Shown in pieces: positions 25,401 through 36,054 of a stretch of 64,000 nt of DNA. The position numbers were made by a program, and so were the translations under genes. The notes beneath the pieces were generated by a model that searched no databases, was not told the DNA's origin, and saw only the letters and a program-made list of their open reading frames with translations. Source of the stretch: Cylicocyclus nassatus (Eukaryota > Nematoda > Chromadorea > Rhabditida > Strongylidae). The stretch spans positions 52,504,463 through 52,568,462 of the forward strand of contig CATQJL010000112.1 of assembly GCA_958299035.1 (NCBI GenBank), in the 5' to 3' direction. Every line of letters starts with the position of its first letter. The first letter of the stretch is position 1.

Positions 25401-28400
25401 CCTGTGCGAAAGATCTGCCAACTTTTGAGATTCGAATGTAACTACTTTGATGGTAACTAAACGGAAAGTCTGCGCTGCTTGGATCTTTGGCTTTGGTGAA
25501 GTAGCCGCTTTAGCTTTCCTTCTTCACCTTGCTGAGACAGTAACATTCGCATACTTACAGTGGTAGACTCTAATGCACGTCCAGGGAACACCTAACCTTT
25601 GCTCGTGCATGGAATTGAATGATCCGACGGGGTGTGTATCAGCCTGCTTGTCATATTCCCGTTTTTAGAAGGGCAGCTTGACGCTGAAACTGACAGAAAA
25701 TGCCATTGGCATGCTCAGGGTGAACTGTACATGCAAACTACAGCGCAATAATGAGGAGCACTAGCCATTGATTTAACGGCTCGCTTATACCAATCTAGCA
25801 TACAATTTCTACGGTACCTTGTTTTTGAACTTGAAGATCCAATATGTACAATAGTTTTTTACTTTGAAAAATTCCGAAAAGAGCTGCAATTTTCGCTTTG
25901 CTTGAAAAAAGGTTTCAACCTTACGATCGATGCAAATAGTGTACTCGTTGTCTCTCTCATCTTTTTTTTGAACGTTAACACCACCTTTCCCATCTGCTGC
26001 GGTAATTGAAACGTTTCAACCGAGTTAGAAAGCGGAGATAATACAATTTGAGAAAAAATTCTGTGCTAAAATCTGCAAGTGTTTGCGGCTTTATGGCAGA
26101 CCAAGGACTTGAATTTGCTTGGCATGATTAGAATGTCGCGGTACTGCTTATTGTTTGCACCTTGCAAACTCAGCTAAACGGTGACTTATCAGTTAAAGTA
26201 TCAGAAGCATGATTCAATATCATGTTTTTAGAGCATTCCTTTCTGGAAAAAACGAAAAGATTTTACGTCTGCACTGCGCTGTCACGTCTGCACTTAAATT
26301 GAATTGTAGAACGTAGTGATTGAAAGACCATATATGGTTTGCATTTCATAGTCGGAAACATCCATAGCGGAAACTCGGCTGATGTATGTGACTTTTCATT
26401 TAGAGCAATTGGAAGCTGCACAATTGCTTACACAGAAGTTGAATGGAGAAGTCGCACCCTAGACTGGCGCCATGCTAGCTCATCCTTTTCCTAATGCTGC
26501 TCTTTTGGGTCCGTATGTACGTACATCCCGGCCGGGGAGGGAGGGGGGTCTGAGAGGGGATGCGTCATATTTCGCTACTCTTTCTCCTTCCTTTTCTATC
26601 TTGCTTATGAAGGTTCTCATACCCTCATAGCTGCGCATAATGGATGCCAGGTTACTAGCGTGGATGATTAGATTTTCACTATTTTCTGTGATGTTCTAAG
26701 GATCCTCTGGGGATCCCGGAGGATCACCCCTCGACTTCATTGCCGTTTATCTCCTAAAAACTCAATAAAACGCTGTAAAATTGTACTCTGGATATACTAC
26801 AGCGCTGCTCAAGATGATTATAGTAGAAATAACTGAAGTCTCAGCACATCGAAATCTTCGGTAATCCCTAGCTCGCGAGCCAGGAATCATCGAAAAATCC
26901 ACAATCTTCAAATTTCTTTCTTCTGTCGAAAATATGCTTAACAGTGCCGTATACATCCTCAGTACAACTTTACAGCTTTTTCACTGACTTCCCAGGAATA
27001 TAAATCACTAGAAAATGAGAGGTGATAAGGTACACAAAATGGCAAAAAATCAATTTTGTATGAAAGTAACCTGGTATCCATTATGCGCAGGTATAAGTGT
27101 ACGAAAAACTTTATAAACAGGATAGAGAAAGAAGAAGAAAGATACGTAGAGTAACGAGATATGACGCATCCCCTCTCAGATCCCCTCCCCTCCCCAGCAG
27201 GGATGTACGTGCATACGGGCCTGGTATATTTAGAAGCTGTTGGAGCAGACATATTTCGTTCTCATCCTCCCTTCAATATCTTTTAGACTAAGTTAAAAGG
27301 CTCGTAAAAGCCTACTTAGAACGAGAATTTGGCTTGAAATGAGATAATTACATCGTTGAGACGTTTTTCATGCTCCATTTTCGTAACTTCTATTCAACTT
27401 TCTTTACGCCTCGACATAAGCTAACAAAAGAACAGGAAACTATTATTCCCGAGATGGGAGAAATGTGTAGCTCTTTGCAAATATCTTTTATAACGATGCA
27501 AATTTTCACACAATCTTGTACCAACCAGCAACCGCGCTGGCGCTCTTTTTCACAACCAAAGTTCTAATCATGAAATGTTCTCATTACAAGGCGGTTCATT
27601 GAAATCGTGTTGGCCCGATTCTTCTGCAAAACACGCAGCTTTTGCTTTAGTGCCCAAGCCATCATAGCTCTGCTTGACAATCTTGTACGCACCACAAACA
27701 GCACAAAGTTTCATTATTAGCGATAACGGCAAATAGCATCTCGTAGGCAATTCCTGCAGATTAAAATTTTCCGCATTCTACTTTCAAATCGTGCTTGTCT
27801 TCTTTGAATTGCGCAGCTGCAGTTCTATGCTCTAAAATATTTTTGCAGTGTAAGGTATGAATTGTATGAGACTTGTCGGGATGCAGCTATTACCTAAAAG
27901 CAGCTCGCGATGGAGGTTGGCTTAAGATAGCGAGCCTCTGGCAGCGACCTCCGCCCGCCGGCAGGAGCCGATTCCCCCTTTTCTTTTGTATATAACTTGT
28001 ATAATCAACATTATAGTAAGACTAATGTAAATACGCTACAGATCAGGTAAGGGCGTCATAACCTTATTCCTCACAGACTTCTTCTGGCAAACATGGAGTC
28101 ATTCACAACAAAAGAATTCACCATTGTGTCAACATATGAAAGGTATGGCGAAAAAACAGAAATAATCTGAGCAGACTCAAAGCGATCATTTATCTTCAGC
28201 TAGTGGTTAATGCGACCGTTACAATCACTTGTTGTAACGGTCGCATCAACCACTCTTCGCAGCTTCTCTGGTAATTATTCATTGATTCTAACTCCTTATT
28301 TGAAGGTGGAATAATTAAGATTTTGGGTAGCGCAGAGTGCATCTTAGTTAGATTCTCATGAACTCGAAACCTCACTTTCAGCTTTGGGGCCAACAAGCAC

Positions 28401-31400
28401 AGTAACTTCTCAAAGTATGTTTTGTTATAGCCCTGCTTCTGCTCGTTGATTCTATCAACTCCCAAACTATCTTTTGAAGCAATCAATATACAGATTCGAA
28501 AGCGAAAATCTAAAGAGACATTATGACATTTCAAACTCCCAAGTTCTGCTTAGTACTTTTTTGACGTAAGATAACCATGCAATGACAAACACAAGTTTTA
28601 ACGTCTTTTGCATAATTTGAGAGAAGGTTATGATGAGGAATAAATGTCCTGATCTGTTCCTCTGTGTCCTACTGCACAGTAATTCGTGACATTAAAATGT
28701 GCACATGCGTGTTATATGGATCCTCGTCAATTATCTCAAAATTGAGGCTTTGGAAAAAAACTGAAATCTTTTTGCACGAGTTTTGAGCACATAGGATTTA
28801 GGTCAAGATGCAACACTTTTCTCCTAAAATGTTTAACTCTACAAGAAAGCTGCGAAAAACTTCATAGCGATATAGCTAAATAGTGTGACTCCGCACTCGA
28901 AGGATGACTGCTTCTAGGGCAAGTCGATTATATCTGCTTCATTATCTCTACACATTGCACAATGCGTTTGAGGAGACCGCGCCGCGTAGTACAGTTACAC
29001 ATCTACGCGCGAGCGTTACCATACGCTGACCACAGCGTGCAGGGACCGTGCTACGCAGAACATCGCGGGCCTTGTTTCTATCATTGTAATTCTGATTTTC
29101 CGTTTCTGTAGCAATGAATTGCCATTTTTCTTGCTTCTATGTTCACATGCGATCTGTCTTGGTGCCGGATATGATTTTTTGTAGCACAGGAAAGAGGTAT
29201 CAAATCTTTGAGAGTTTTTCTTCATGACATTTTTCATTTGATCCAGGCCTTCTTCGGATAGCTAAAAACGGATGGGATGTCATGATTCATTATACCGACT
29301 CGTGTTTCAACAACATAAATCGTATATCGTTTATGTTCAAATGGACAGCGCCAACGTGCTGTTTACCCAAACTGTTCTCCCAATCTATACGAAATACGAT
29401 TACATCTCACAATATTTACCTTTAGCTGTAATGAGGAAGAGCACCAGTCGCTTTCAAAATTCGCAGAAATAATCCAAACTATTAGGTTGTTGCAAAAATA
29501 ATAATAAATAAAATAAGCTAAAATAAAATATAATTAAAAAATATATATAATAAGCTGATTAGCAGCAGCCAAAAAAACAAAACTAGGGAGTTGTAACCTC
29601 TTAAAGACAACGTTTTCAGAAGAAAAACTTTCGATCTTTTGACGCATGGTTTTCTTCCCGTTTGTGATATCAGTAAGTGCAGGTACGCGTCAGGTTAAGA
29701 AAGGTTTACTGCTTCATATGGTTTTGATTGCATTTAAGAATATGAAGACTGGACAAAGTTATAGCCTTTTAAAATGAAACTTTACAAAACGGACATTATT
29801 TTTGCAACAACCTAATACATCTTCTTTTGAAAGACCTCAAACTTCCATTTCGTCTTCCGTTCGCGCAATGATACTTTAAAAGATCTCGAGAAGTACCCAA
29901 CTGGAGTTTCAAACAGGAAATCCTTAGAAATTTGGAAGCAGAACAGCGAACAAGCTGAGAAAGAAGCGGGAAAAGTGGCTAGAACAAGGATCACGCCGCG
30001 ATGTGCGGCATGGTCCCTGCACGCTGCAGCCGACGGTAGCGCTCGCGCGCAGGGACCATGCCGCGAGTGCTGTGACTCACTACGCGGCGCTGGCCCGTCA
30101 AACGCATTGTACTTGATGCGCCGTTATTAATACATTGTAATACATATTCTAAGAAGCCCAATGAATGCTCATGTAGATCATGTTAGATTTCGTCCCTCTC
30201 TCCTTTTGCATTTTGTCATTCTCTTCTAGTTGCGGTGGAGGATATCTTCTACCAGCTTGGAAATACGCAGTGAATAAAGGAGTTTGTTCTGGAGGTTTGT
30301 ATAAAGCAAAGGTAAAGCGTTTTCTCTTGTTGTTATGAGTTTCACTAAATGTTTAGGGTTGTTGCAAACCGTATACCTTCCATCCATGTGGTCAGCACAA
30401 AGATCAGCCGTACTATGGGGAATGCGAAGAAAGCGGTAAGATAATCACTTGTCGAGCGCTGTGTCAGTTTCGCTACAATAAGAGTTACGAGGAAGACAAG
30501 ATTTACGGTATCTATCACAGTAATTTCATTTCCATCTTTATGAAACGTAATGCTGTCAAGTATCTGACGCATACTGGGTTGCTGACAATGAGGAAGCAAT
30601 ACAAAAGGAAATAATGGTTAGAGGACCAGCTCAAGCCGCATATGTGGTTTACATAGACTTTCTGTACTACAACGGCGGGGTCTATGTGGTATGTTATTCA
30701 CAATCGTTAGTTTGATCGCATGTCTTATAAGTTATGGGCACTAATTTAATTTCAAAACTGAGTGCGGCTATTATCTGAAAACATTCTTCTTTCTTTCAAT
30801 AATAATGATTTCAGGTTTCTTTCTTGTGTTTACTATTTCTTTTTCGCTTTTTAAATGAGTATTAACTCTGACCTATGATTTATAATGGCGCACTTCTTGT
30901 GCAATAAATATAATATAATATAATATAATATAATAAAAAGAAGGATATCACTGCGAGCTTTCTGGACATGAGAAGCGTCAGGCCTAAGGCGTACTTCCAG
31001 CGATTCCGTCAAATCGCTACATCCACGCAACTTGGCGAATAGCCAGATTTTTCAGATTAACCGTGCGCGGATTTTATACACATAGGTGCTTAGCTCTTGT
31101 AAATTGACGCAAACGCATAAGGTCTGGGTCAGGCAAAGTGCGCTTACGACCAATTATGAAGAGTCGTTGCAGTGCCAGATTGTGCAGCAACTGATATCGG
31201 TGAGGAATGCCTTAGGTCTCATCAGATAGTGCGTAGACGTTTTCTTTTAATCCCAAAATTTTTGACTAAGACTTGCTTCTTGCAATGTGATAGATCAACA
31301 TAAATATTCGACATTTCATAAGTCTTTTTTCTTGAGTGCAGAGCCATAAAGTTCAGTGTTGATTAGGACACTGATAAGCGAGCAATTACTAAAAATAGTC

Positions 31401-31662
31401 GATTCTAGCATAAATGGGGAGAGCAGGCAGGCGTTCATGCTGTAAAGATAATTGGATGGGGCGTAGACAACGGTACAAAATACTGGCTTGTCTCAAACTC
31501 TTGGAATTCCGACTGGGCAGATGAAGGTAATCTATTATCTTAAAAATAATCACAATAATCCTAAATTACCAAACCTCTTTTTCAGGGTATTTCAAAATAC
31601 TTCGTGGAGAAAATGAGTGTGGTATTGAAGAGATGGTTGCAGCTGGCATAATGAAACTTTAA
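19498..31662 (+). CDS. Cathepsin B-like cysteine protease, complete, 11 exons
   Basis: Exons: 19498-19558, 19668-19759, 19867-19991, 20052-20119, 20177-20250, 20307-20362, 30230-30311, 30357-30507, 30561-30688, 31409-31526, 31586-31662. They total 1032 nt, 343 residues, the usual cathepsin B length. All junctions are GT/AG with matching phases. The acceptor at 19667 was chosen because it alone keeps frame after a phase-1 donor. Residues 1-20 form a signal peptide ([15 protein letters not shown]). The propeptide runs to about 92 and the mature part starts near [11 protein letters not shown]. The oxyanion Gln112 and catalytic Cys118 lie in [14 protein letters not shown]. His289 is in [12 protein letters not shown] and Asn309 in SNSWNSDW. 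The occluding loop that gives cathepsin B its exopeptidase activity is present ([14 protein letters not shown], 187-200), so an active secreted or lysosomal/gut protease is expected. In hookworms such enzymes digest haemoglobin and other proteins; that role is inferred here. Intron 6 is 9867 bp and full of transposons, while other introns are 45-720 bp. The tandem paralogue end is at 5175-5421. Confidence 0.93.
20986..21190 (-). pseudogene. RTE-type non-LTR retrotransposon, C-terminal fragment
   Basis: The - strand reads [18 protein letters not shown], followed after a frameshift by [14 protein letters not shown]. This is the signature close to the end of RTE-clade LINE polyproteins (RWYGHVLR.., then GKRP.GRPK.RWMD). 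Frameshifts and stops show it is dead. An endonuclease fragment in the same orientation lies at 24835-25085 and may be the same copy, split by Mutator-like element 2. Confidence 0.65.
21191..21892. other. Unassigned intronic DNA
   Basis: This stretch lies between the LINE C-terminal fragment and Mutator-like element 2. If the two LINE fragments are one copy, the reverse transcriptase should be here, but I see no YxDD-like motif in any frame. It is GC-rich around 21230-21500. ORFs at 21343-21763 are not recognisable. Confidence 0.35.
22271..22460. mobile_element. Nested TA-flanked miniature element (GTATAAGCCGC ends)
   Basis: TTTTCAGGTGTATAAGCCGC at the left is exactly complementary to the right end GCGGCTTATACACCTGAAAA. 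TA lies on each side. It is 190 bp, inserted in the left arm of Mutator-like element 2: removing it joins AAGTACTC to GGATAGGTCGATC, as in the uninterrupted arm of element 1 (AAGTAGATCGATTC). Confidence 0.85.
22679..23357. mobile_element. Nested TA-flanked foldback (CACGCGTATAAGGCG ends)
   Basis: CCCTAATTTCACGCGTATAA pairs with TTATACGCGTGAAATTAGGG and both are flanked by TA. The termini resemble those of the 190-bp element at 22271 (both carry GTATAAGsCGC). It lies inside Mutator-like element 2 and itself holds the element at 22772-23249. Confidence 0.85.
22772..23249. mobile_element. Third-level nested foldback (AAAGGCAGTGTCC ends)
   Basis: AAAGGCAGTGTCCGGGCAAA is mirrored by TTTTTGCCCGGACACTGCCT. 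The arms pair to a centre near 23010 (TCCGAAAATCCACATTGG against CCGATGTGCATTTTCGGA). It is inserted within 22679-23357. The same terminal word AAAGGCA.. also starts the elements at 31961, 40833 and 62267. Confidence 0.82.
23386..23637. mobile_element. MITE of the GGCCTAAGGCATACC family, copy 1
   Basis: The ends AGGCCTAAGGCATACCTCAC and ATATGCCTTAGGCCT are inverted repeats, with TTA-type flanks. Internal GCGATTT..GTCGC words are repeated. Relatives lie at 30980-31219 and 59739-59978. Confidence 0.75.
23897..24062. repeat. Central hairpin of Mutator-like element 2
   Basis: TGTGGGGCTTTAGGGCCTCC..GACTTATGCCC pairs with GGGCATAAGTCGTAGGAGG..CCCCCACAT. It is homologous to 13274-13434 but the two have diverged. 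Confidence 0.8.
24835..25085 (-). pseudogene. RTE-type LINE endonuclease fragment
   Basis: The - strand reads [20 protein letters not shown], then after a stop [19 protein letters not shown]. This follows the RTE apurinic endonuclease pattern (NERGERL.DF...NT.F, then RW.W.SPDG..RNQIDFI). Stops inside the frame show decay. It ends abruptly at the right boundary of Mutator-like element 2, consistent with that element having inserted into the LINE. Confidence 0.6.
25086..26506. other. Intronic DNA, no feature recognised
   Basis: No repeat partner or protein motif was seen apart from possible 5' continuation of the LINE fragment on the - strand. Confidence 0.35.
26507..27221. mobile_element. Foldback element with GGTCCGTATGTACGTACATCCC ends
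   Basis: TCCGTATGTACGTACATCCC (26510 on) pairs with GGGATGTACGTGCATACGG ending near 27219. Arms continue inward through GATGCGTCATAT / ATATGACGCATC and TAATGGATGCC / GGTATCCATTA. It is about 715 bp with no transposase, in intron 6 of the cathepsin B gene. Confidence 0.82.
27222..28201. other. Intronic DNA, no feature recognised
   Basis: The ORFs at 27370-27567 and 27568-27750 have no motif. It is GC-rich around 27930-27975. Confidence 0.35.
28202..28254. repeat. 53-bp near-perfect hairpin
   Basis: AGTGGTTAATGCGACCGTTA is mirrored by TAACGGTCGCATCAACCACT with a loop of a few bases. It is too short for a known element. It could be a miniature foldback remnant or a structured RNA segment in the intron. 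Confidence 0.75.
28960..30109. mobile_element. GC-rich foldback element with a mariner-type insertion
   Basis: AATGCGTTTGAGGAGACCGC at the left pairs with GGCCCGTCAAACGCATT at the right. Further arm matches are GCGCCGCGTAGT / ACTACGCGGCGC and CGTGCAGGGACCGTGC / GCATGGTCCCTGCACG. The 29480-29817 element lies in the loop. No coding frame is seen. Confidence 0.75.
29480..29817. mobile_element. Mariner-type MITE (TTAGGTTGTTGCAAAAATAA ends)
   Basis: TTAGGTTGTTGCAAAAATAA at the left matches TTATTTTTGCAACAACCTAA at the right, flanked by TA. 338 bp, AT-rich. The terminus is very close to the classic mariner end (TTAGGTTGgtGCAAAA). Confidence 0.88.
30907..30936. repeat. (ATAAT)n microsatellite
   Basis: A run of pentamer TATAA units in intron 9 of the cathepsin B gene. 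Confidence 0.9.
30980..31219. mobile_element. MITE of the GGCCTAAGG family, copy 2
   Basis: AGGCCTAAGGCGTACTTCC at the left and GAGGAATGCCTTAGGTCT at the right are diverged inverted repeats, with internal similarity to 23386-23637 (CTTGGCGAATAGCC, GACCAATTATGAAG versus GACCAGCTATGAAG). It lies in intron 9 of the cathepsin B gene. Confidence 0.65.
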
Positions 31663-31960
31663 TTGAGTGTTACTCTGTATAAAATACTACTATACTTATT
31701 GAGTACAACGCGAATTTGTCCTCGTAATACACTTATAGTTACTACTCAATCAAGAAATTGGGTTCAACGCGAATTTGTCTCGTTACTGGTAATACAGATC
31801 AGCGCTGTCCGCAATATGTAAGCATGTCATATGTAACTAGAGAAGTCTGTAGTAAATGTGCTCAATAGGAGAAAATGAGGCGATGATGGTCCGTTTCTTC
31901 TAATGACTATGCACTGTTTCTTCTGACTTAGTTATTGGCGCGTTAGAGGTACCGCCCACC
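31663..31960. other. 3' flank of the cathepsin B gene
   Basis: No canonical AATAAA is found; TATAAAATAC at about 31679 may serve as a weak poly(A) signal. AACGCGAATTTGTC occurs twice (about 31710 and 31768), a short direct repeat. Confidence 0.4.
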
Positions 31961-32397
31961 TTAAAGGCAGTGTCCCATCAGACTGGGGGTATCTCTCTCT
32001 CGCAATGATGTAATAGTAGACCCCCCTACCTAAGCGATGACTGAAGTTCGGAGCGAAAAAGGGGGTCTACAAAGCCTGAAATTTGCTCCGAAAGTGGGCC
32101 AAATCTTACGGTAGGATCGGGCGAGTGCGAGGTGCACGCAAGGTAGAGACGCAGAGTGGTTGCGGGTCCCTGCGCTCATGACGTGTGCGCTATACGCACT
32201 CTGGCCCTGCAAATCGATATTGCCGTGTGGGCTGCGTTTGGCCCTATCGTAAGATTCGGCCCACTTTCGGAGCAGATTTCAGGCTTGGTAGACCCCCCTT
32301 TTTCGCTCCGAACTTCAGTCACCGCCTATGTAGGGGGTTTACGATTACATCATTACGAGAGCCAGGTACCCCCAGTCTGGTGGGACGCTGCCTTTAA
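31961..32397. mobile_element. Foldback element (AAAGGCAGTGTCCCA ends)
   Basis: TTAAAGGCAGTGTCCCATCA is mirrored by TGGTGGGACGCTGCCTTTAA. Arms pair through the GACTGGGGGTA, TAGACCCCCC and GGAGCGAAAAAGGGGG blocks to a centre near 32180. The ORF at 32156-32560 crosses it and is a repeat shadow. Confidence 0.85.
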
Positions 32398-32737
32398 GTT
32401 AGGGGTCTTGAGCTTTTGGCAGCTTATAGCAATGGACCTCCTGTCAAGCCAATGCCCAAGCCGCAGACCAATATCGCTTCGGAAACGAGAAAATTGCTTC
32501 GGAATAACGAGAAAGCATGAGGAACTCAAGTCGGCATCGTCCCCCCTCCCCCTCCATTAATGCCCGCCCATCCAATCACCGTTCCGGAAAGCCGGCTTGC
32601 GGGTTCTCCAGAACGGAGATCGTTGGGGGTTCCGCAAATTCTCGACTCCATATTTGGAATAAGGAACATGAGAAGGCCCTGGAACGATCAAAACATAGGA
32701 TTCAAGAATGTGGGTGGCAGGTGCCTTCAGTGAATTA
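32398..32737. mobile_element. Copy of the 40833-41175 element, abutting the previous foldback
   Basis: Compared with the reverse complement of 40833-41175 it shares AGGGGTCTTGAGCTTTTGGC, CGTTCCGGAAAGCCGGC, GGGTTCTCCAGAACGG and ATGAGAAGGCC, in order and at similar spacing. The junction with the preceding element has no gap. Confidence 0.7.
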
Positions 32738-35400
32738 CTCGAGTAGACCTTCATTTTGAAGGAGTAGATTTTGGTTTTTCTGCTGGCGTTCAATTGTAGG
32801 AAGCGTGCAGCAAGTAACTTTACCCTGAAAGAGGTATAATTCAATCGATATAATGTTTGATTCCAAAAACTGCCGCTCTTCAAATCTCAACTTCACAAAA
32901 TTCCTTTGAACAAAGGTTTTGTCGCTTTGATTTTGAAAAATTCGCGATTAACGTTTACTGGAAAGAAAATTTATCTGCTTTCTAATGACATCTTCGCGGC
33001 TCTTTGAGGGGAGGGACTCAAGAGATAAAAATTCCTATAGGGCCACTACTCTCGCTTTTCCAAAATAAACCTTCAGAGAGCTGAAATGCTCCAAATGAAT
33101 TTGAGAACATGTTTTTTTACAGCCTACTTAGGCTGCTCTAATGGTACCAACCAAGTCTGTGCTGATTGAGAGTTTTTTTATGAAAAGATTTTTGAGAGAG
33201 ATTAGGGAAATAGCGAAGAAAATTATTGTTGTCTTTTCTTTGCATTTTCCTTGAGAATCATAGCTTTTCATAAGAAAACTCAATGAGAACGAACTTAGCA
33301 AATTAGGAAGAACAGCTTACGAACTGTAACAAAGACTCTTTCACGTTCTTCTGCAGTTCAGAATTTTGAGAATGTTTTTCGAAAATCGAGAGCTAGAGTG
33401 GCTCTCTTATTCGAATTTTCATCTCTGGAGTCCTTATCGTCAATAAGACTTGAAGGTTATTTCAAAACGTAAATAAGTTTGGTCTTTTCTGTAGACCAAT
33501 ACGTTCACATAGGGAGCAGTACAAACTTTCATAATCCGGCAGAACTTTCGGTTCAACCTAATGGTTTTTTATAATCAAACTTTTCGGCATTTTTCGGTTC
33601 CATTCTCTACATGTGGCAAAAGCCTGCTCATAAAGGAGCACCAGGGCATGTACTGCTTTGAGTTCTGACCATACCACCATATCATGCCGTAATTTTCTGA
33701 ACAAGATTCTGCAAGAACGCGTCCTCTTTCATTTGTCATGATGAACTGCCATGTCCATATACAATCTGTTTTGATATTTGCTTAACTACATAGCAACAAT
33801 AGGTTCCATTCTTTCTGCAAAGAGCCTCTTGTAAATTCTTCTGTTAAAGACCCCTCTGCCCGGCCTCAAGGTAAAAAGGTCTTTTTGTAAGTCCAGCCAT
33901 GACCATACCCTATCTCTAAAACATGCTCACGTATGTAAGTAGCCATTTTTCAGAGCTCACAGTCCTGTACACAAATTTTTATGACTATAAATGTCAGAGG
34001 ATGTAAGTATCAAACTTCTTCATTTTCGAAAATTTATTCTCAGAATCAAACTGCAATCTAGAATCGAGATATTTCTGCAGATTTAAGCAGCACCTCTTGC
34101 AAAGATAAAATTTCTTAACAAGAGTTGAACTTGCTGTAGGCGAACACTACATAAAGAAACGATGACAAAGCTATAGAAGGTACTATTGAACAAGGTGACC
34201 AAAAATTTAATGAAAACCCTGGGTCCCTTAGGAGCTTTGGAACATGGTATTCCAAAAACCAACCAGCATCACCCACCAGCAATCAAAGCAACATCATAAT
34301 TCTACACAGCATTAGTTTTACTATACAAGAATATTCACTGAACTAGCAAATCAGGTAGTACGCACCGCGGCAAGCGCCAAAGTTCTGTAACATTTTCAAG
34401 GTAAGTTTTCCCAGAGTATGTGCATGTCCTACCAGATATGGCGAAGTACAGAATTAGAATGCGCTGCAAAGAACTTCTTGCGCAGACTTCTTGTCACTGT
34501 TGTTGAAGAACATGACTACTAAAAAAGAACCAAATTCCATAACGGAGCGACGCAGCTTCATTGAAGATATTTTTCTAAACCTTTCTGAGCATCAAATATC
34601 TGGAATTAACCCATTCATTAGAGAGAAGTCACTCTGCAAGAGCAAAGTGCAGATTTTGTAGAATTTTTGCGCTCAAGAAGGGGTCGTATGCTACAAGAAT
34701 GTAGCTACATGCACAACTTGCCTAAACATCCTTTGTAACCACTAAACTAAATATATCCTCGACTACGTAACTGAACTGATACAAGAGCACTAAAAGTTCA
34801 CAGAAGGTTCTCTGAAATTGATCTTTTGAAGATTTTACGTACACAATTGCCAAGTGATAGCGCAAATGTAGAGTCAGGATCATACCCTCGATACATAGAG
34901 CCACGTACTCTGGTAACCTTCACTTTGAGAGCTATGGGGGGACACAACCTTTACCTGGAAAAAAACAGAAGTCATCCGGGGCTTCGCCTCGGATGTTATT
35001 ATCTTGACTATATCGGAACGAATGTTAGTGAAGCAAATATAGAGGATAATATCTTTAGCTTATCTCAGCAAAACCGAGAATTTGCGTTGTCATAGCCTTT
35101 TTCACCTTAAGAAGAAGGTTTCTGTGGAATTTTCGCCAAAATTCAAGACAAAATTTCTCAGTTATCCTCTCATTTGAACAAAATCGAGTTTCAGAAGTTT
35201 AGAAAAGCTATTGGAGTTAAATAAAAACGAGAAACTGCTCTTGCGTCTTGCGCAGAGAGTCACGCACGAAAACACTGGTCTATCTCATTAATGAGTGATT
35301 TTCAAAGCTTGAGATATTGTCAGTTCTTCTCATCGTGTCATGAGGATCACAACGATATATAATGTTATAGGGTTTCGTTGAGACTCCGCGGTGATCTACG
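32738..35400. other. Intergenic DNA, no gene recognised
   Basis: It contains a diverged mariner-like terminus near 33543-33562 (CAGAACTTTCGGTTCAACCTAA), whose partner may be the weak match near 32915 (AGGTTTTGTCGCTTTGATTTT). ORFs at 34722-34904 and 34826-35095 carry no motif. Confidence 0.4.
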
Positions 35401-35514
35401 ACCAGAGCCAAATGCCCCGTCGGCTCTGGTCTGTCTCCGCTGCTCGTCTGCATCTCCGCGCGCTGCGCGCTACCTCGCTACCCCAAAGCGGGGCGCGGGG
35501 CATTTGGCTCTGAT
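35401..35514. repeat. GC-rich hairpin
   Basis: ACCAGAGCCAAATGCCCC pairs with GGGGCATTTGGCTCTGA about 100 bases on. A second internal copy GGCTCTGGT at 35422 also pairs locally, so two alternative folds exist. It is much richer in GC than the surroundings. Confidence 0.8.
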
Positions 35515-36054
35515 ACCCTTTTCTTCGTTGTTTCGAGCCCAATTTTAGCAATCTATATATCCAAAAACCTTGTTTTCGAAAATCTCTTGTTTTTCTCCTA
35601 CTTGAACTATTTTCACACGGTTTTTTCGTACATTCTGTAGATCTTGCTTCTGTTCATAATGCAGACAACCACCCAGCCCTTACCTCTTCGATTATAGTGG
35701 AGTTTTTTGCAAAAAATCGTTAAAAGTACGTTTTTCTTTGCCTTGTCCTGTTTCAGTGCTTTCGCATCGATTTTTTTCCAGCTTGAGCGATTAATGCTCA
35801 GAACAATAAGCGCAACAATCCAGACAACGTCCCAGGAAACAGGAACGTCATTGCGGGGGTAAAAATTCAAAGGACGCATCAAAAATCGAAACCCCGTGTT
35901 GCGAATTGCTGGTCCTGGAGCGAAAACTTGCACTTCGAAAAGCCGCTAAATGAAAGATTTCAGACCTCTTCGCAGCATTTTTATCCGGTTTTCAGGAGTT
36001 CCCTTCGCTTTCCATATCTGTTTTACGTCATATTCTCTTCTCTGATCTTCTTTA
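35515..36054. other. Intergenic DNA
   Basis: No gene or repeat was recognised. The minus-strand ORF at 35613-35933 lacks any family motif. Confidence 0.35.

Larger units (their letters stand above)
20363..30229. other. Giant transposon-filled intron 6 of the cathepsin B gene
   Basis: It is bounded by donor GG|GTAGGT at 20363 and acceptor TTCTAG at 30229, joining ..GESCGYG to [10 protein letters not shown] in phase 2. It contains RTE-type LINE fragments, Mutator-like element 2 with nested insertions, a GGTCCGTAT foldback, a 1.15 kb foldback with a mariner-type element inside it, and a small perfect hairpin. I saw no exon of another gene inside. 20363-20985 is unassigned DNA. Confidence 0.85.
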
